From Heracleum sosnowskyi (Eukaryota > Streptophyta > Magnoliopsida > Apiales > Apiaceae): a stretch of DNA of 64,000 bases. Of this stretch, positions 9,828-19,435 are shown in pieces (the stretch's first letter is position 1; the number at the start of each line of letters is the position of its first letter). The DNA lies in the NCBI GenBank assembly GCA_030848705.1, contig CM061236.1, positions 55,819,481 to 55,883,480 on the forward strand. Direction: 5' to 3'. Position numbers and translations under genes: made by a program. Under the pieces are notes generated by a model, which saw only the letters and a list, made by a program, of their open reading frames with translations, did not search any database and was not told the DNA's origin.

Positions 9828-11570
9828 TTAATTTTCAATTAAAGGTGCAGAGTGAACTATCAACGGAATGGTAGTTTGAACTGTCAACGGTATGGATACC
9901 GTTGATGGAGAAACACTTGTCAACGAAATAGACTGTTTCGTTGATGAAGTCAAGAAAGCACTTTGAGAATGAGAAATTACAATAGAGTCTGTGGTGATTG
10001 ATTTTAAAGATTGGTCCACAGATCCCCTTGCAACTTCAGGAAAAATTGGTTGATGGCCCAACAAATCACTTAACAAGTGATGGCCACCAGCTTCAGAGTG
10101 GGGCTTCTCCAAGATTAGAGTTAGAGAATCAGGAATAGATGTATGGATCATGTCCACATCTAAAGATTGAGTTGGTGAATTTGATGGAGATAATTCAAGA
10201 TTGATGTTTAGAGAATGGGACTGTAACCCCAGAGAAATGATAGGGGTTACATCAAACTGAATTTGAGAAACTGGAAGTGTTGCTTCCAGTGTGTGTGCAC
10301 CCTGTGTACCCTTGGACTTTTGCTTCACTCTCCTTTGGTATTGGGAAAATGTAGACTGTGGGCTTGAAGTGTCCCTTACCCTTTTGGACTGTGCTCTAGG
10401 AGGAGAGCTTGTTTCAATAATCACATCCTTTTGGGAGGATGCAATTAGACTTGTGTTTAAATCCATGTTACTCATTGTGCCTTGTTGGGAAGACACAATG
10501 GGGCTTGGCTGGTACACACTAACTTGTCCTTCCTTATCCTTGGGGTTTCTTTGATGTTCACCCCTTCCCTCACCTCTCACAACTCCAGACTCACTCCCCT
10601 TAGGTTGTGTGGTAGTTTTTACAACAGGTGCCTTTTGAGAAGCACCTGAGGTTGGCTTGGAGGATTTCTTTGATTTTGGTTTTGTTGCTAGGGCAGGAGC
10701 CTGTTGGGTCACAGCTACAGACTCCATAGCAACATTGGAAGGTAAAACAGTAGAGGTGTTAGCTACACTAACAGGGATAGTAGTAGTTACCTCAATGATT
10801 GGCAGATACACCACTGGAACATCACCATTGTGGTTCAGCCTCAGTATGTCTGTCAATACTCTCTTTTCTTGCACAAAGCACTCAAACCTGGCATTAGGGT
10901 TAGAGATAACTAATGGTGCTGGACTAACATGGTTAGCCAACATCATCAGAAACCTAGCATAATAGATATTTTTCTTCCTATTTGCTTTGTCACCCAACTT
11001 AGCACCAATTTCATACATAAGTTGGGTGCTAAAGTTGTGATATCTATCATTTAGAAGCATGGTTAGGAGAATTAACATAGAGTTAGTTAATGCATCAAAA
11101 TTACTAATCTTTCCAGAAAAGACCTTAATGAATGCATCAGCTAAATAACTGTATTCCCTAACCAAACCTCTCCTAATTATTCTACCCAGATTATCAGTAG
11201 GCAAAGAGTAGTTTATAGAATTTAGCATGGTAGTTATTTCAGTGTTAGTAGGCAAAGCATCACAGTTATTATCAGGAATATGTAAACATGCTTGCAAAAC
11301 ATCAGAATTAACTATGTACTCATTACCTTGAAGGGTGAATTGTAGTGTGCAGTTTGTTCCACTATACTCACATGAGGTCCAAATTTCCTCGATTATCTCA
11401 TTGTAGAGTGGTGTAGAGTGAAACATTGCATAGCTCAACTTGCAATTCTTCATGAAATCCATCATTTTGAAGAACAGGCTGTTCGGGTTTTCCTTGACAA
11501 CAAAAGGGATGGAGTTGTTCTTCTCATAGATGAACCCTCCAGCAGACATAAGCTTGACTATAGGTGCCAT
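9828..11570 (-). CDS. Element E extra ORF, N-terminal part (580 codons)
   Basis: First ATG after pol on the minus strand, about 540 nt downstream of the pol stop. Residues 1-230 form a compact domain related to the first 230 residues of the element A ORF at 23300-24016; shared features include a segment SNFDAL followed by a hydrophobic stretch. The rest is Ser/Thr/Pro-rich and looks disordered. It ends at IEN-TAA and the next in-frame codons stay open for 900 codons. The last 35 codons contain five copies of the TCAACGAAA motif. Suppression of the TAA or a recent nonsense mutation are both possible. Function unknown; no membrane or secretion signals are visible. Confidence 0.75.
   Translation of the reverse strand: MAPIVKLMSAGGFIYEKNNSIPFVVKENPNSLFFKMMDFMKNCKLSYAMFHSTPLYNEIIEEIWTSCEYSGTNCTLQFTLQGNEYIVNSDVLQACLHIPDNNCDALPTNTEITTMLNSINYSLPTDNLGRIIRRGLVREYSYLADAFIKVFSGKISNFDALTNSMLILLTMLLNDRYHNFSTQLMYEIGAKLGDKANRKKNIYYARFLMMLANHVSPAPLVISNPNARFECFVQEKRVLTDILRLNHNGDVPVVYLPIIEVTTTIPVSVANTSTVLPSNVAMESVAVTQQAPALATKPKSKKSSKPTSGASQKAPVVKTTTQPKGSESGVVRGEGRGEHQRNPKDKEGQVSVYQPSPIVSSQQGTMSNMDLNTSLIASSQKDVIIETSSPPRAQSKRVRDTSSPQSTFSQYQRRVKQKSKGTQGAHTLEATLPVSQIQFDVTPIISLGLQSHSLNINLELSPSNSPTQSLDVDMIHTSIPDSLTLILEKPHSEAGGHHLLSDLLGHQPIFPEVARGSVDQSLKSITTDSIVISHSQSAFLTSSTKQSISLTSVSPSTVSIPLTVQTTIPLIVHSAPLIEN
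9854..9945. repeat. TCAACGAAA-type motif cluster in extra ORF of E
   Basis: Five copies of the element E word, three as TCAACG(A/G) and two as CGTTGATG, at about 9858, 9881, 9896, 9918 and 9935. They lie inside the coding sequence and read as SLT/PLT/PLI on the minus strand. Confidence 0.8.
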
Positions 11571-12111
11571 TGTTGATTAAAGGAAAGCTTCGAACTGAAT
11601 TGCTTGTTAGAGAGAAGAAGAGAGAAAAAGCCTTTGGAATTTTTAAGAACAGGTAAAAAAGAAATAATGAAAATAAAATTTCTTAAATACTCCCCCAAAA
11701 ATTCTCAGAAAATGAATCCAATAATAAATGTAAATTACTGGATTGGCTTAAAAATATAACCGTTACTTTTAAAGTATTACCATGATTTATACTTACAGGG
11801 GTGTATGCATAGATCGTGGTAAAAGACGTGTCAAATTACAACGGTTCAGATTAAAAGCGCTAAATCAACGAATCAGGATTGGGCGGTTAAAGTCCCGTCT
11901 TATTTCGTTGATAAAGCTGCGTTTCGTTGATATAAAAGAGCTATCAACGAAACACCCAGAAAACTGCTAAGACTGTCAACGAAATGGTTCGTTTCGTTGA
12001 CATAGTAATTTTGACTTAGACAAAATTTCACTTTTTTCTAAGAAAATTAATTCACAGAAAAACATAGCAAGTTTCTGGCTGCATTTCAACTTGCAAATAT
12101 CTCAAAAATAA
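11571..12111 (-). other. Element E spacer between pol and extra ORF
   Basis: A 541-bp non-coding spacer, AT-rich, with no credible ORF. Positions 11863-12003 hold six or seven copies of the TTTCGTTGA/TCAACGAAA word in alternating orientation, able to form short hairpins. This would be a logical place for a promoter or splice acceptor for the extra ORF, but none is clearly visible. Confidence 0.6.
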
Positions 12112-15100
12112 TTAAGAGAAATTTAGCATACCTAGCTCACTTACTAATCTTGAGAATGTTGATTCATCAAGTGGCTTGGTAAAGATGTCTGCAAGTTGTT
12201 GTTCACTTGGAACAAAATGTAACTCCACAGTACCATTCATAACATGTTCTCTAATGAAATGGTACTTGATGTCAATGTGCTTGGTCCTTGAATGCTGCAC
12301 TGGATTTTCAGTAATGGCAATGGCACTAGTGTTGTCACAGAAAATAGGAATTTTCTCAACTCTTAATCCATAATCAAGAAGTTGATTCTTCATCCATAAA
12401 ATCTGTGCACAACAACTTCCAGCTGCAATATACTCAGCCTCAGCTGTGGAGGTAGAAACTGAGTTTTGTTTCTTGCTGAACCATGACACAAGCTTGTTTC
12501 CTAGGAATTGACAGGTTCCAGTTGTACTTTTCCTGTCAATTTTACATCCTGCAAAATCTGCATCTGAATAACCAATTAGTTCAAAACCAGATTCTCTAGG
12601 ATACCAAATGCCAAGGTTTGGTGTTCCTTTGAGATATCTGAAAATTCTTTTAATAGAAACTAAATGGGATTCTCTAGGATCAGCCTGAAATCTAGCACAT
12701 AGACATGTAGCAAACATAATATCAGGTCTACTAGCTGTTAAATATAAAAGTGAGCCTACCATGCCTCTGTAACTTGAAATGTCCACAGATTTTTCCTTAG
12801 TATTCAATTCAAGTTTGGTGGCAGTAGGCATGGGAGTTTTGGCAGTAGAGCATTCCATTAGGTTAAATTTCTTTAATAAATCATGAATGTATTTTGTTTG
12901 ACTAATGAAAATGCCTTCATTAACTTGCTTTACTTGAAGACCAAGAAAGTAAGTTAATTCTCCCATCATGCTCATTTCATATTTACTTTGCATAAGCTTG
13001 GCAAACTTTTGACAAAGTTTCACATCTGTAGACCCAAAGATTATATCATCTACATAAATTTGAACAAGTAAAGTAGAGCCATTTACAACCCTGTGAAAAA
13101 GAGTTTTATCTACAGTACCTCTAGTGAAATGATTCTCAAGGAGGAACTGTGAGAGAGTGTCATACCAGGCTCTAGGTGCTTGTTTCAAACCATAGAGTGC
13201 TTTGAGAAGGAAGTACACATAGTCTGGAAAATCATCATCTTCAAAACCAGGAGGTTGACTTACATACACCTCCTCTTCCAATTCCCCATTCAGAAAAGCA
13301 CTCTTCACATCCATTTGATAGACTTTGAAATTGGCATGGGCTGCATAGGCTAGGAAAATCCTTATTGCTTCTAGTCTTGCAACAGGAGCAAAGGTTTCAT
13401 CAAAATCAATTCCCTCTTCCTGTGAGTAGCCTTTTGCAACCAGTCTAGCTTTGTTCCTTGTGACTATGCCATTTTCATCCATCTTGTTTCTGAACACCCA
13501 CTTTGTGCCTATAACACTCCTGTCATTAGGCCTGGGCACCAGCTTCCAAACATTGTTTCTCTCAAATTGGTTTAGCTCTTCTTGCATGGCTAAAACCCAA
13601 TCTGGATCTAGAAGTGCATCCTCAACTTTCTTTGGCTCATCTTGAGACAGAAAGCTACTATATAGACATTCTTCTTGAGTTGCTCTTCTAGTTTGGACTT
13701 TTGAAGAAACATCACCTATAATAAGTTCAAAGGGATGATCTTTAGTCCATTTCCTTGAGGGAGGTAGATTTGCTCTTGAAGACGTAGCTTCATGATCATG
13801 ATTGCCTTGATTGGATATTTGTCCTTGAGAAACTCCCCCTGAGTTTGTTGTCCCTAATTGATCACTTCTAGAAGCATTCCTATGACTATCAACGGTATGA
13901 CCGTTTTGGCTGTCAACGAAACGCTCATTCTGACTGTCAACGAATCCACCATCATGACTGTCAACGAAATGACCATTTGGTCTGCTAGCTGCTATCCTTT
14001 TTAACCTTAATGCAGCAATTTCATCTTCACTGCTGCTTTCATCTGTGCTAGATACAACAACTTTAGGCTGTTTCTCAGTAGCCTTATCATGATTCACTTG
14101 TTCTCCTTCCTCATTCTCAAAAGAGAGACTTTCATGGAAACCTTCATCACAGAGACCTTGTATTTTGAGATCATCAAAAACAACATGTACAGATTCCATA
14201 ACAATGTTGATTCTGAGATTATAGACTCTGTAAGCTTTCCCTGCTGCATATCCCACAAATATTGCTTCATCTGCCTTTGCTTCAAATTTCCCCAAATGCT
14301 CAGCTTGATTTCTCAGAACAAAGCACTTGCATCCAAAGACATGAAGAAAATCTAATAGTGGCTTCTTTCTTTTGAGTAGATGATAAGGGGTCATTCCCTT
14401 GGCCTGATTAATCAAAGAAATATTTTGAGTAAAGCAAGCTGTGTTAACTGCCTCAGCCCAAAAATATGTAGGTAACTTTGATTCATCTAGCATTGTCCTT
14501 GCAGCTTCAATAAGTGTTCTGTTTTTCCTTTCAACTACACCATTTTGCTGTGGTGTTCTTGCTGCAGAAAACTCATGCAAAATACCATTTTCTTCACAGA
14601 ACACCTTCATGCTCGAATTCTTGAATTCTGTCCCATTGTCACTCCTAATCCTTCTTACTTTGAAATCAGGATGATTGCTTACCATCTTGATGTGATTGAT
14701 AATGATTTCACTTGCCTCATCTTTAGAGTGCAAAAAGAAAGTCCATGTAAATCTAGAAAAATCATCAACAATCACAAGACAGTATTTCTTCTTTGAGATG
14801 GACATAACATTTACAGGGCCAAATAGGTCCATATGAAGTAATTCAAGCTGCTGGACTATTGATGACTCTGTCTTGCTTTTGAATGATGCCTTCTTCTGTT
14901 TCCCTTTTTGACAGGCATCACACAAACCATCCTTGGAAAATTCCACTTGTGGAATTCCTCTAGCAAGATCCTTTCTCACCAAATCATTCATAACTTTGAA
15001 ATTCAGATGGGATAATTTCTTGTGCCATAACCAACTTTCATCTTTGCTTGCCTTGCTGAAAAGACAGGTGATGGTTTCTGAACTTGTGCTACTAAAGTCA

Positions 15101-15483
15101 GCAATGTACACATTCCCTCTTCTGAATCCAGTCATTACCACATTGTTGTTTCCTCCTTTAGAAACAACACAGGCTTCTTTCGAAAAAGTAACTAAAAATC
15201 CTTTGTCACAAAGTTGGCTGATACTAAGCAAGTTGTGCTTAAGACCATCCACCAATGCAACCTCATCTATGATGACATTCTCTTTTGAAATCAAGCCATA
15301 TCCCTTTGTGTAGCCTTTGCTGTCATCTCCAAAAGCAATACAAGGGCCAGCTCTTTCCTGAAACTCTGTGAGCAGGGTAGAATCACCAGTCATGTGTCTT
15401 GAACAACCACTATCCAAGTACCAAAGATTCCTTTTGTCTCCCTGCACACAATAAACCCAAATCAAGTTGATTTTGGTACCCAA
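12112..15483 (-). CDS. Element E pol polyprotein (PR-INT-RT-RH), 1123 codons, intact
   Basis: Ty1/copia pol with domains in copia order. Protease active site DSG is at residues 24-26. The HHCC zinc site of integrase uses H153, H158, C188 and C191. The integrase triad is D219, D282 and E318 (D-D-35-E). Reverse transcriptase runs from about residue 630, with D725 (QMDVKSAF) and the YVDD box at 810-813. RNase H has D974/D976, E1015-E1017 and D1050. All key residues are present and no stop interrupts the frame. Residues 501-535 hold the peptide repeat FVDSQN encoded by the element's DNA motif. The frame differs from gag; the likely join is near 15483-15446, so the first 14 residues may not be translated as such. 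Confidence 0.92.
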   Translation of the reverse strand: MGTKINLIWVYCVQGDKRNLWYLDSGCSRHMTGDSTLLTEFQERAGPCIAFGDDSKGYTKGYGLISKENVIIDEVALVDGLKHNLLSISQLCDKGFLVTFSKEACVVSKGGNNNVVMTGFRRGNVYIADFSSTSSETITCLFSKASKDESWLWHKKLSHLNFKVMNDLVRKDLARGIPQVEFSKDGLCDACQKGKQKKASFKSKTESSIVQQLELLHMDLFGPVNVMSISKKKYCLVIVDDFSRFTWTFFLHSKDEASEIIINHIKMVSNHPDFKVRRIRSDNGTEFKNSSMKVFCEENGILHEFSAARTPQQNGVVERKNRTLIEAARTMLDESKLPTYFWAEAVNTACFTQNISLINQAKGMTPYHLLKRKKPLLDFLHVFGCKCFVLRNQAEHLGKFEAKADEAIFVGYAAGKAYRVYNLRINIVMESVHVVFDDLKIQGLCDEGFHESLSFENEEGEQVNHDKATEKQPKVVVSSTDESSSEDEIAALRLKRIAASRPNGHFVDSHDGGFVDSQNERFVDSQNGHTVDSHRNASRSDQLGTTNSGGVSQGQISNQGNHDHEATSSRANLPPSRKWTKDHPFELIIGDVSSKVQTRRATQEECLYSSFLSQDEPKKVEDALLDPDWVLAMQEELNQFERNNVWKLVPRPNDRSVIGTKWVFRNKMDENGIVTRNKARLVAKGYSQEEGIDFDETFAPVARLEAIRIFLAYAAHANFKVYQMDVKSAFLNGELEEEVYVSQPPGFEDDDFPDYVYFLLKALYGLKQAPRAWYDTLSQFLLENHFTRGTVDKTLFHRVVNGSTLLVQIYVDDIIFGSTDVKLCQKFAKLMQSKYEMSMMGELTYFLGLQVKQVNEGIFISQTKYIHDLLKKFNLMECSTAKTPMPTATKLELNTKEKSVDISSYRGMVGSLLYLTASRPDIMFATCLCARFQADPRESHLVSIKRIFRYLKGTPNLGIWYPRESGFELIGYSDADFAGCKIDRKSTTGTCQFLGNKLVSWFSKKQNSVSTSTAEAEYIAAGSCCAQILWMKNQLLDYGLRVEKIPIFCDNTSAIAITENPVQHSRTKHIDIKYHFIREHVMNGTVELHFVPSEQQLADIFTKPLDESTFSRLVSELGMLNFS
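13882..13977. repeat. Four 24-bp tandem units carrying the E motif inside pol
   Basis: Four consecutive 24-bp units, each containing (C)T(A/G)TCAACG, lie in the linker between integrase and reverse transcriptase. On the minus strand they encode repeated FVDS(Q/H). The linker is a tolerant region of copia pol. The frame used here differs from that used by the motif copies in gag and in the extra ORF. Confidence 0.85.
15446..15483 (-). other. Element E gag/pol junction with 38-nt GT...GCAG interval
   Basis: On the minus strand, gag reads TW then GTACCAAAATC and stops shortly after. Pol is in phase from the base following GTGTGCAG. The interval is 38 nt; removing it would continue the gag frame directly into pol. 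It contains CTTGAT, a possible branch-point-like word, and a T-rich stretch before GCAG. Confidence 0.45.
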
Positions 15484-17902
15484 GTTTCCTTGGGTCCTGT
15501 CTTGTTAGCCTTTGCATTCCCTTTTGTACCATTTTTCACTTTGGGCTCAGATTGATTCAAATCAATCTTTACCCTTGGTGTTGATTTCTGAGGGTTGCTC
15601 ATATTTTCATTCATAGCATGCATAGTTGGAGGAACAATCATGTTATTCATGTTCCATGGCATTTGTGGCATATTAAACATATTCATGTAAGGATTAGGCA
15701 CAAATGACATGCTAGCATATGGATTCTGAAATTGTGCATATGGAGCAAACATGTTAGGCATAACAGGCATTTTAGGCATGGAACTGTTCATTGCAGGCTT
15801 GGGCATTTTCACATTAGCAGATTTCTTAACAGATTTGCAGTTAGTAGATAAATGATTAACACTTCCACAATTGACACATGTCTTTCTAGGTGCATATTTA
15901 TCAGGTGTGTAATTGTTGTGTTTGTTAATCCCTACCTTGCCATTTCTGTTATTCTTTTTATTTCCCTTAGCCTCAACCTGAACTTTCTCTAACTTGTCTT
16001 TCAATTGCTTGTTAGACAAGTTACCTACATTAGCTCTCTCAACAGGCTTCTCAACTTTCTTTGATTTACTAGACTCACCTTGAACAAAGTTCTTGGTGAC
16101 AGGACCATACTTGTTATTAAGTCTAGTGAGTTCATCCTTTCTTTTCTCTGTCAACGAAACAGCCTGATCGGTTGATGGTTCATCTGTCAACGAAACATTG
16201 CATTCCGTTGACATATCAACCTTCAACAAATGATCCTTGTTGTTTGTTGACTCAGTTTCTGATTCTAAGGTTTCACCAACATACCCTAGCTTCTCTTTGT
16301 TCCTTTTCCATGATTGCTCACAGAAGGATTCCACGCCTTGAACATTAATTATGTTGGCAGCAACATTCCTGGCATCCTTCCATTTTGCAATCACACCTTG
16401 TTCTATCTCAAGTTGTGTTTTAAGAATTTCTTCCCTTTGTAACACGTTCTCAAGTTCCTTCTTAGCATCCCTACTAACACATCTCATTTTCTCAAATTCA
16501 ATGAGCTGTCATCTTGTCTTTAGAATACTAGAAATGCCATGTTAGTAAGTGATTTAAGAGTAACACGCAAATTATATAATACAGTAGACATTTCATTTAC
16601 TGCACTGTCGCATTCCTCTTTAGAAAGCTCAGAAAGATTAGTAATTGTTACCTGGTTGCTTGAGGAACTTGCTTCCTGCTCATGATTGTCAGCCATAAGA
16701 GCCAAGTTGACATACTCAACATCATCATCAGAATCTTCACCATTACCAGCCCAATCATACTCCTGAGACATGAAAGCCTTTTCTTTTTGTTTGAGAAGTT
16801 CAAAGTATTTCTTTTTATAATCAACAGGCTCAAATTTCCTGTTGCCCTTCTCAACCTTGGGCTTTCTGCAGTCTCCAGCAAAGTGACCAAGCATTCCACA
16901 ATTGAAACATTTTGACTTAGACTTTTCAATCCAGTTTGTTTTGCTAGGTTGAAAGTCTCTTCTTGGTGGCCTTGCTTCTGATTTTCTTTTGAACTTGAAC
17001 TTAGAGAATTTTCTAGACAGAAAAGCAATGTGTTCATCAATCTCATCTAAGTCCTCCAAGTTGGCTGGTTCTGATTCTTCTTCTTCTGTCATCTTGTCTT
17101 TACCCTTGCTAACATCACTCCTACAACTAGATCGACTAGTTGTGGCCTTTGCAGCTTCTTTATTGTCATCTTCAAGTTGGTTCACAGATGCAATCAATGC
17201 AATAGATCCACCCTTCTTTTGTACCTTTTCAATTTCCTCATCTTGCTCCATTTCCAGCTCATAAGTCTTCAAGGTTCCATAAAGCCTTTCAAGAGTGTAG
17301 TCTTTGTACTCTTGAGTGTTTCTGAGAGAAACAGTCATAGGCTTCCATTCTTTTGGAAGAGCTCTAAGAAATTTAAGGTTTGAATCCTTGGTTTGATAGA
17401 TCCTCCCATACAACTTTAATCCATTCAAAAGCTTTTGAAACCTACTAAACGTGTCATTTAGGGTTTCACCAGCTTTAAAATGAAAATGCTCATATTGTTG
17501 TATAAGGAGTTGCATTTTATTTTCCCTGACTTGCTCAGTTCCTTCACAGAGAGTTCTAACAGTATCCCATACTTCCTTAGAGGTTGTACAGTTGATAACA
17601 TTGTCAAACATCTCTTGCTCCAAACCATTAAACAGAATGTTCATGGTCCTTTTGTCTTTATGGACTTCTGCAATATCTTCAACAGTCCATTCTGAGACAG
17701 TTTTTGGAATCTCTACATCAGGTGCATCATCTGGCAGTCCAACTCTAGAATCAAGCTTCATGGGAACGTGTGGACCTTTCTCAATGCAGTCTACATACCT
17801 CTCATCCATAGACATGAGATGTAAATGCATCTTTACTTTCCAGTGAAAGTAATTGTCTTTATCAAGAACTGGTATCTTCACACCTGTATCCTTCTTCACC
17901 AT
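15462..17902 (-). pseudogene. Element E gag (two frames, one frameshift)
   Basis: The first frame, 17902-16520 (460 residues), starts at the ATG after the PBS with VKIPVLDKDNYFHWKVKM, the copia gag N-terminal domain, and carries zinc knuckle CFNCGMLGHFAGDC near 16905-16865. Near 16520 the frame is lost, and similarity resumes in another frame from about 16487 to 15462 (341 residues). That part has a coiled-coil-like start, a second knuckle CVNCGSVNHLSTNC, a Met/Asn/Pro-rich stretch and the terminal WVPKS. Four copies of the E motif lie at 16148-16215. Elements A and B are also multi-part here, but from independent lesions. The shift in such a young element could be an assembly error or a real deletion. 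Confidence 0.85.
16148..16215. repeat. TCAACGAAA motif cluster in gag of E
   Basis: Three clear copies (TGTCAACGAAAC twice, ATTCCGTTGACA once) and one weaker copy (GGTTGATGG) within 68 bp of gag coding sequence. On the minus strand they encode two VSLT(D/E) repeats and an MST. Confidence 0.8.
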
Positions 17903-17952
17903 GGTTTCTGTTTTTGGTCTTGATCTTTAAACTTCTTGTATGTTAGAAGCTT

Positions 17953-17964
17953 GCTCTGATACCA
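17953..17964 (-). other. Element E primer-binding site
   Basis: GCTCTGATACCA on the + strand is the complement of TGGTATCAGAGC, the initiator tRNA-Met site. It lies two bases from the 5' LTR and fixes the minus orientation. Confidence 0.92.
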
Positions 17965-17966
17965 AT

Positions 17967-18986
17967 TGTTATTCCCAAATGACCTAACAGAATTGTAGAA
18001 GGGGGGGGTTGAATACAATTCTTGATATTTTCTTGAAACTAAACACTTTATAAAATAAAACTGAACTGAATAAATAAAAACACAAGATATAAATAATTCA
18101 GTTGGATTGTTTGATGATCCAACTGAAGTGTTTTTATTGCGGAAATAATCTGTGATACAAAAGTACACAGCTGCTCAGTTACAAGGTTGTAGAGAAGAAT
18201 TGCTCTCAAAAATAGCTAATACTATCTATTTGTGTTTCTTCTCTTATTTCTAAAGTAACTGCTACACTTGGTTATATAATCCCAAGTTTACAATTCTACG
18301 TTTGGTTAAACTAAAGAATAATAGTAGTAACCATCAGTAGCTTGCTTTTCATTCCTTTTGTCCAATGGTCCTTGGAGATCTTTGCTTTTGTCTTCATGCT
18401 CATTATAATCATTTCCAAGAGCCTTATTGGAAATTGGAATGTTTCCTTATTTCCAGTATCCACTTTGATGGCTTCCAATGCAAAGTACACTTCCATATCT
18501 CCTTTTAGATCTGTTCAGTAAACTGTCACTATCACTTTGTCAACTGTTCAAAAAGGAACATTGATTCGTTGATAGCAAGGAGATGTGTTTCGTTGATAGC
18601 TTCATTCTTCATTCCGTTGATGGTGTTTCCCTCGTTTCGTTGACGGGTAAACTCCATACCGTTGACAGAGTAATCTTCATACCGTTGACATGTCTTCACT
18701 TAGTCAAAATTACAAGGCATAACATATTTACAATTAACCAACCTATTTTGCCTATCTAGTACTTAGTCAACATGACTTAGAAAACCTATCTAAAACATAT
18801 AACAGAATGCCTATCATACTGAGAAGTATTGTACAATGCAATTGCTACAACACTCATTTCGTTGATGAGCTTCCTGTCAACGGAATGCTGCAAAGCATGC
18901 CATTTCGTTGACAGTTACAAAAATGACTTTACACAAATTCTACTAAGTGTTTTATGTTTATCATCAAGAACAACATATTCCTAACA
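17967..18986 (-). repeat. Element E 5' LTR
   Basis: A 1020-bp copy of the LTR at 5899-6917 with only one substitution and one length change seen by eye. On the minus strand it provides the promoter (TATATAA near 18271-18278) for the genomic RNA. It carries the same nine or so TTTCGTTGA words near 18560-18680 and 18856-18913. Confidence 0.95.
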
Positions 18987-19420
18987 CACCTAGAAAATGT
19001 TGCTTTAACTGTGGAAACTCTAATCATCTTGCTATTGATTGCAGGAAGAGTAAAAAGAAAGTTACTGAAATTCCTAAGTCTGATGTTAGGAGTAGATCAG
19101 TATTTTATAAACCACGGAAGTCTTGTTTTCATTGTGGTAGTAAATGGCATTCTATTTATACTTGTGAAGAATATCATAGTTTGTACTATAACTTTTATGA
19201 TCCTTTACCTAAGTTTAATAAAAGTACAAATTCTGGTATCATTAAGAATGTCAATGTGAAACATGCATCTGTCAATACTGATACTGACAAAGCAAATCCT
19301 GATGGATTTAATCCTGTCTAACTGCTAAAGTCAAAAAGTCTTATGCTGTTAAATTTAGACAAATGCATGGAAAAGGAACCCAACCAGTGTGGGTTCCTAA
19401 ATATTCTAACTAGCGGATTG
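18987..19420 (+). pseudogene. Element A gag, C-terminal part with two further zinc knuckles
   Basis: Resumes element A gag after E. It has knuckles CFNCGNSNHLAIDC and CFHCGSKWHSIYTC, so A gag has three CCHC-type fingers in total. The frame ends at the TAA at 19319. A one-base shift there leads to the conserved tail VWVPKYSN and the gag stop near 19411-19413. The region 19270-19315 contains several AATCCTGAT/ATACTGAT words, read as NPD and NTD. Confidence 0.85.
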
Positions 19421-19435
19421 TAATTCTGATTGCAG
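19393..19435 (+). other. Element A gag/pol junction with 43-nt GT...GCAG interval
   Basis: After VW of gag comes GTTCCTAAATATTC, the gag stop, then a T-rich run ending GATTGCAG, after which pol is open. The interval is 43 nt, against 35 and 38 in B and E. Its removal would still restore the gag-pol frame. CTAAC inside the interval matches a plant branch-point consensus. Confidence 0.45.

Larger units (their letters stand above)
5899..18986 (-). mobile_element. Element E: young Sirevirus-like Ty1/copia retrotransposon
   Basis: A 13,088-bp element on the minus strand with LTRs of 1019 and 1020 bp. By eye they differ at one substitution (6072 versus 18141) and one base of a G/T run. Both flanks carry the perfect 5-bp duplication CACCT (5894-5898 and 18987-18991). 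Order on the minus strand: 5' LTR, PBS, gag, pol, two-part extra ORF, polypurine tract, 3' LTR. The insertion splits the gag of element A between NAP and RKCCFNC. Near-identical LTRs and an uninterrupted 1123-residue pol indicate recent activity. Gag has a frameshift and the extra ORF one stop, so this copy may need help from relatives. Confidence 0.95.

Noticed and set aside
7104..11570. Extra ORF of E as a true viral envelope gene
   Set aside because: No signal peptide, transmembrane segment or fusion-peptide-like stretch could be seen; only position after pol supports the name.
14089..14796. Antisense ORFs over E pol
   Set aside because: They overlap a well-supported pol frame on the other strand; composition follows the sense codons.
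15446..15483. Programmed -1 ribosomal frameshift at gag/pol
   Set aside because: The shift would have to be -1 in E and B but +1 in A, and I see no shared slippery heptamer. Kept only as an alternative to the short-intron idea.
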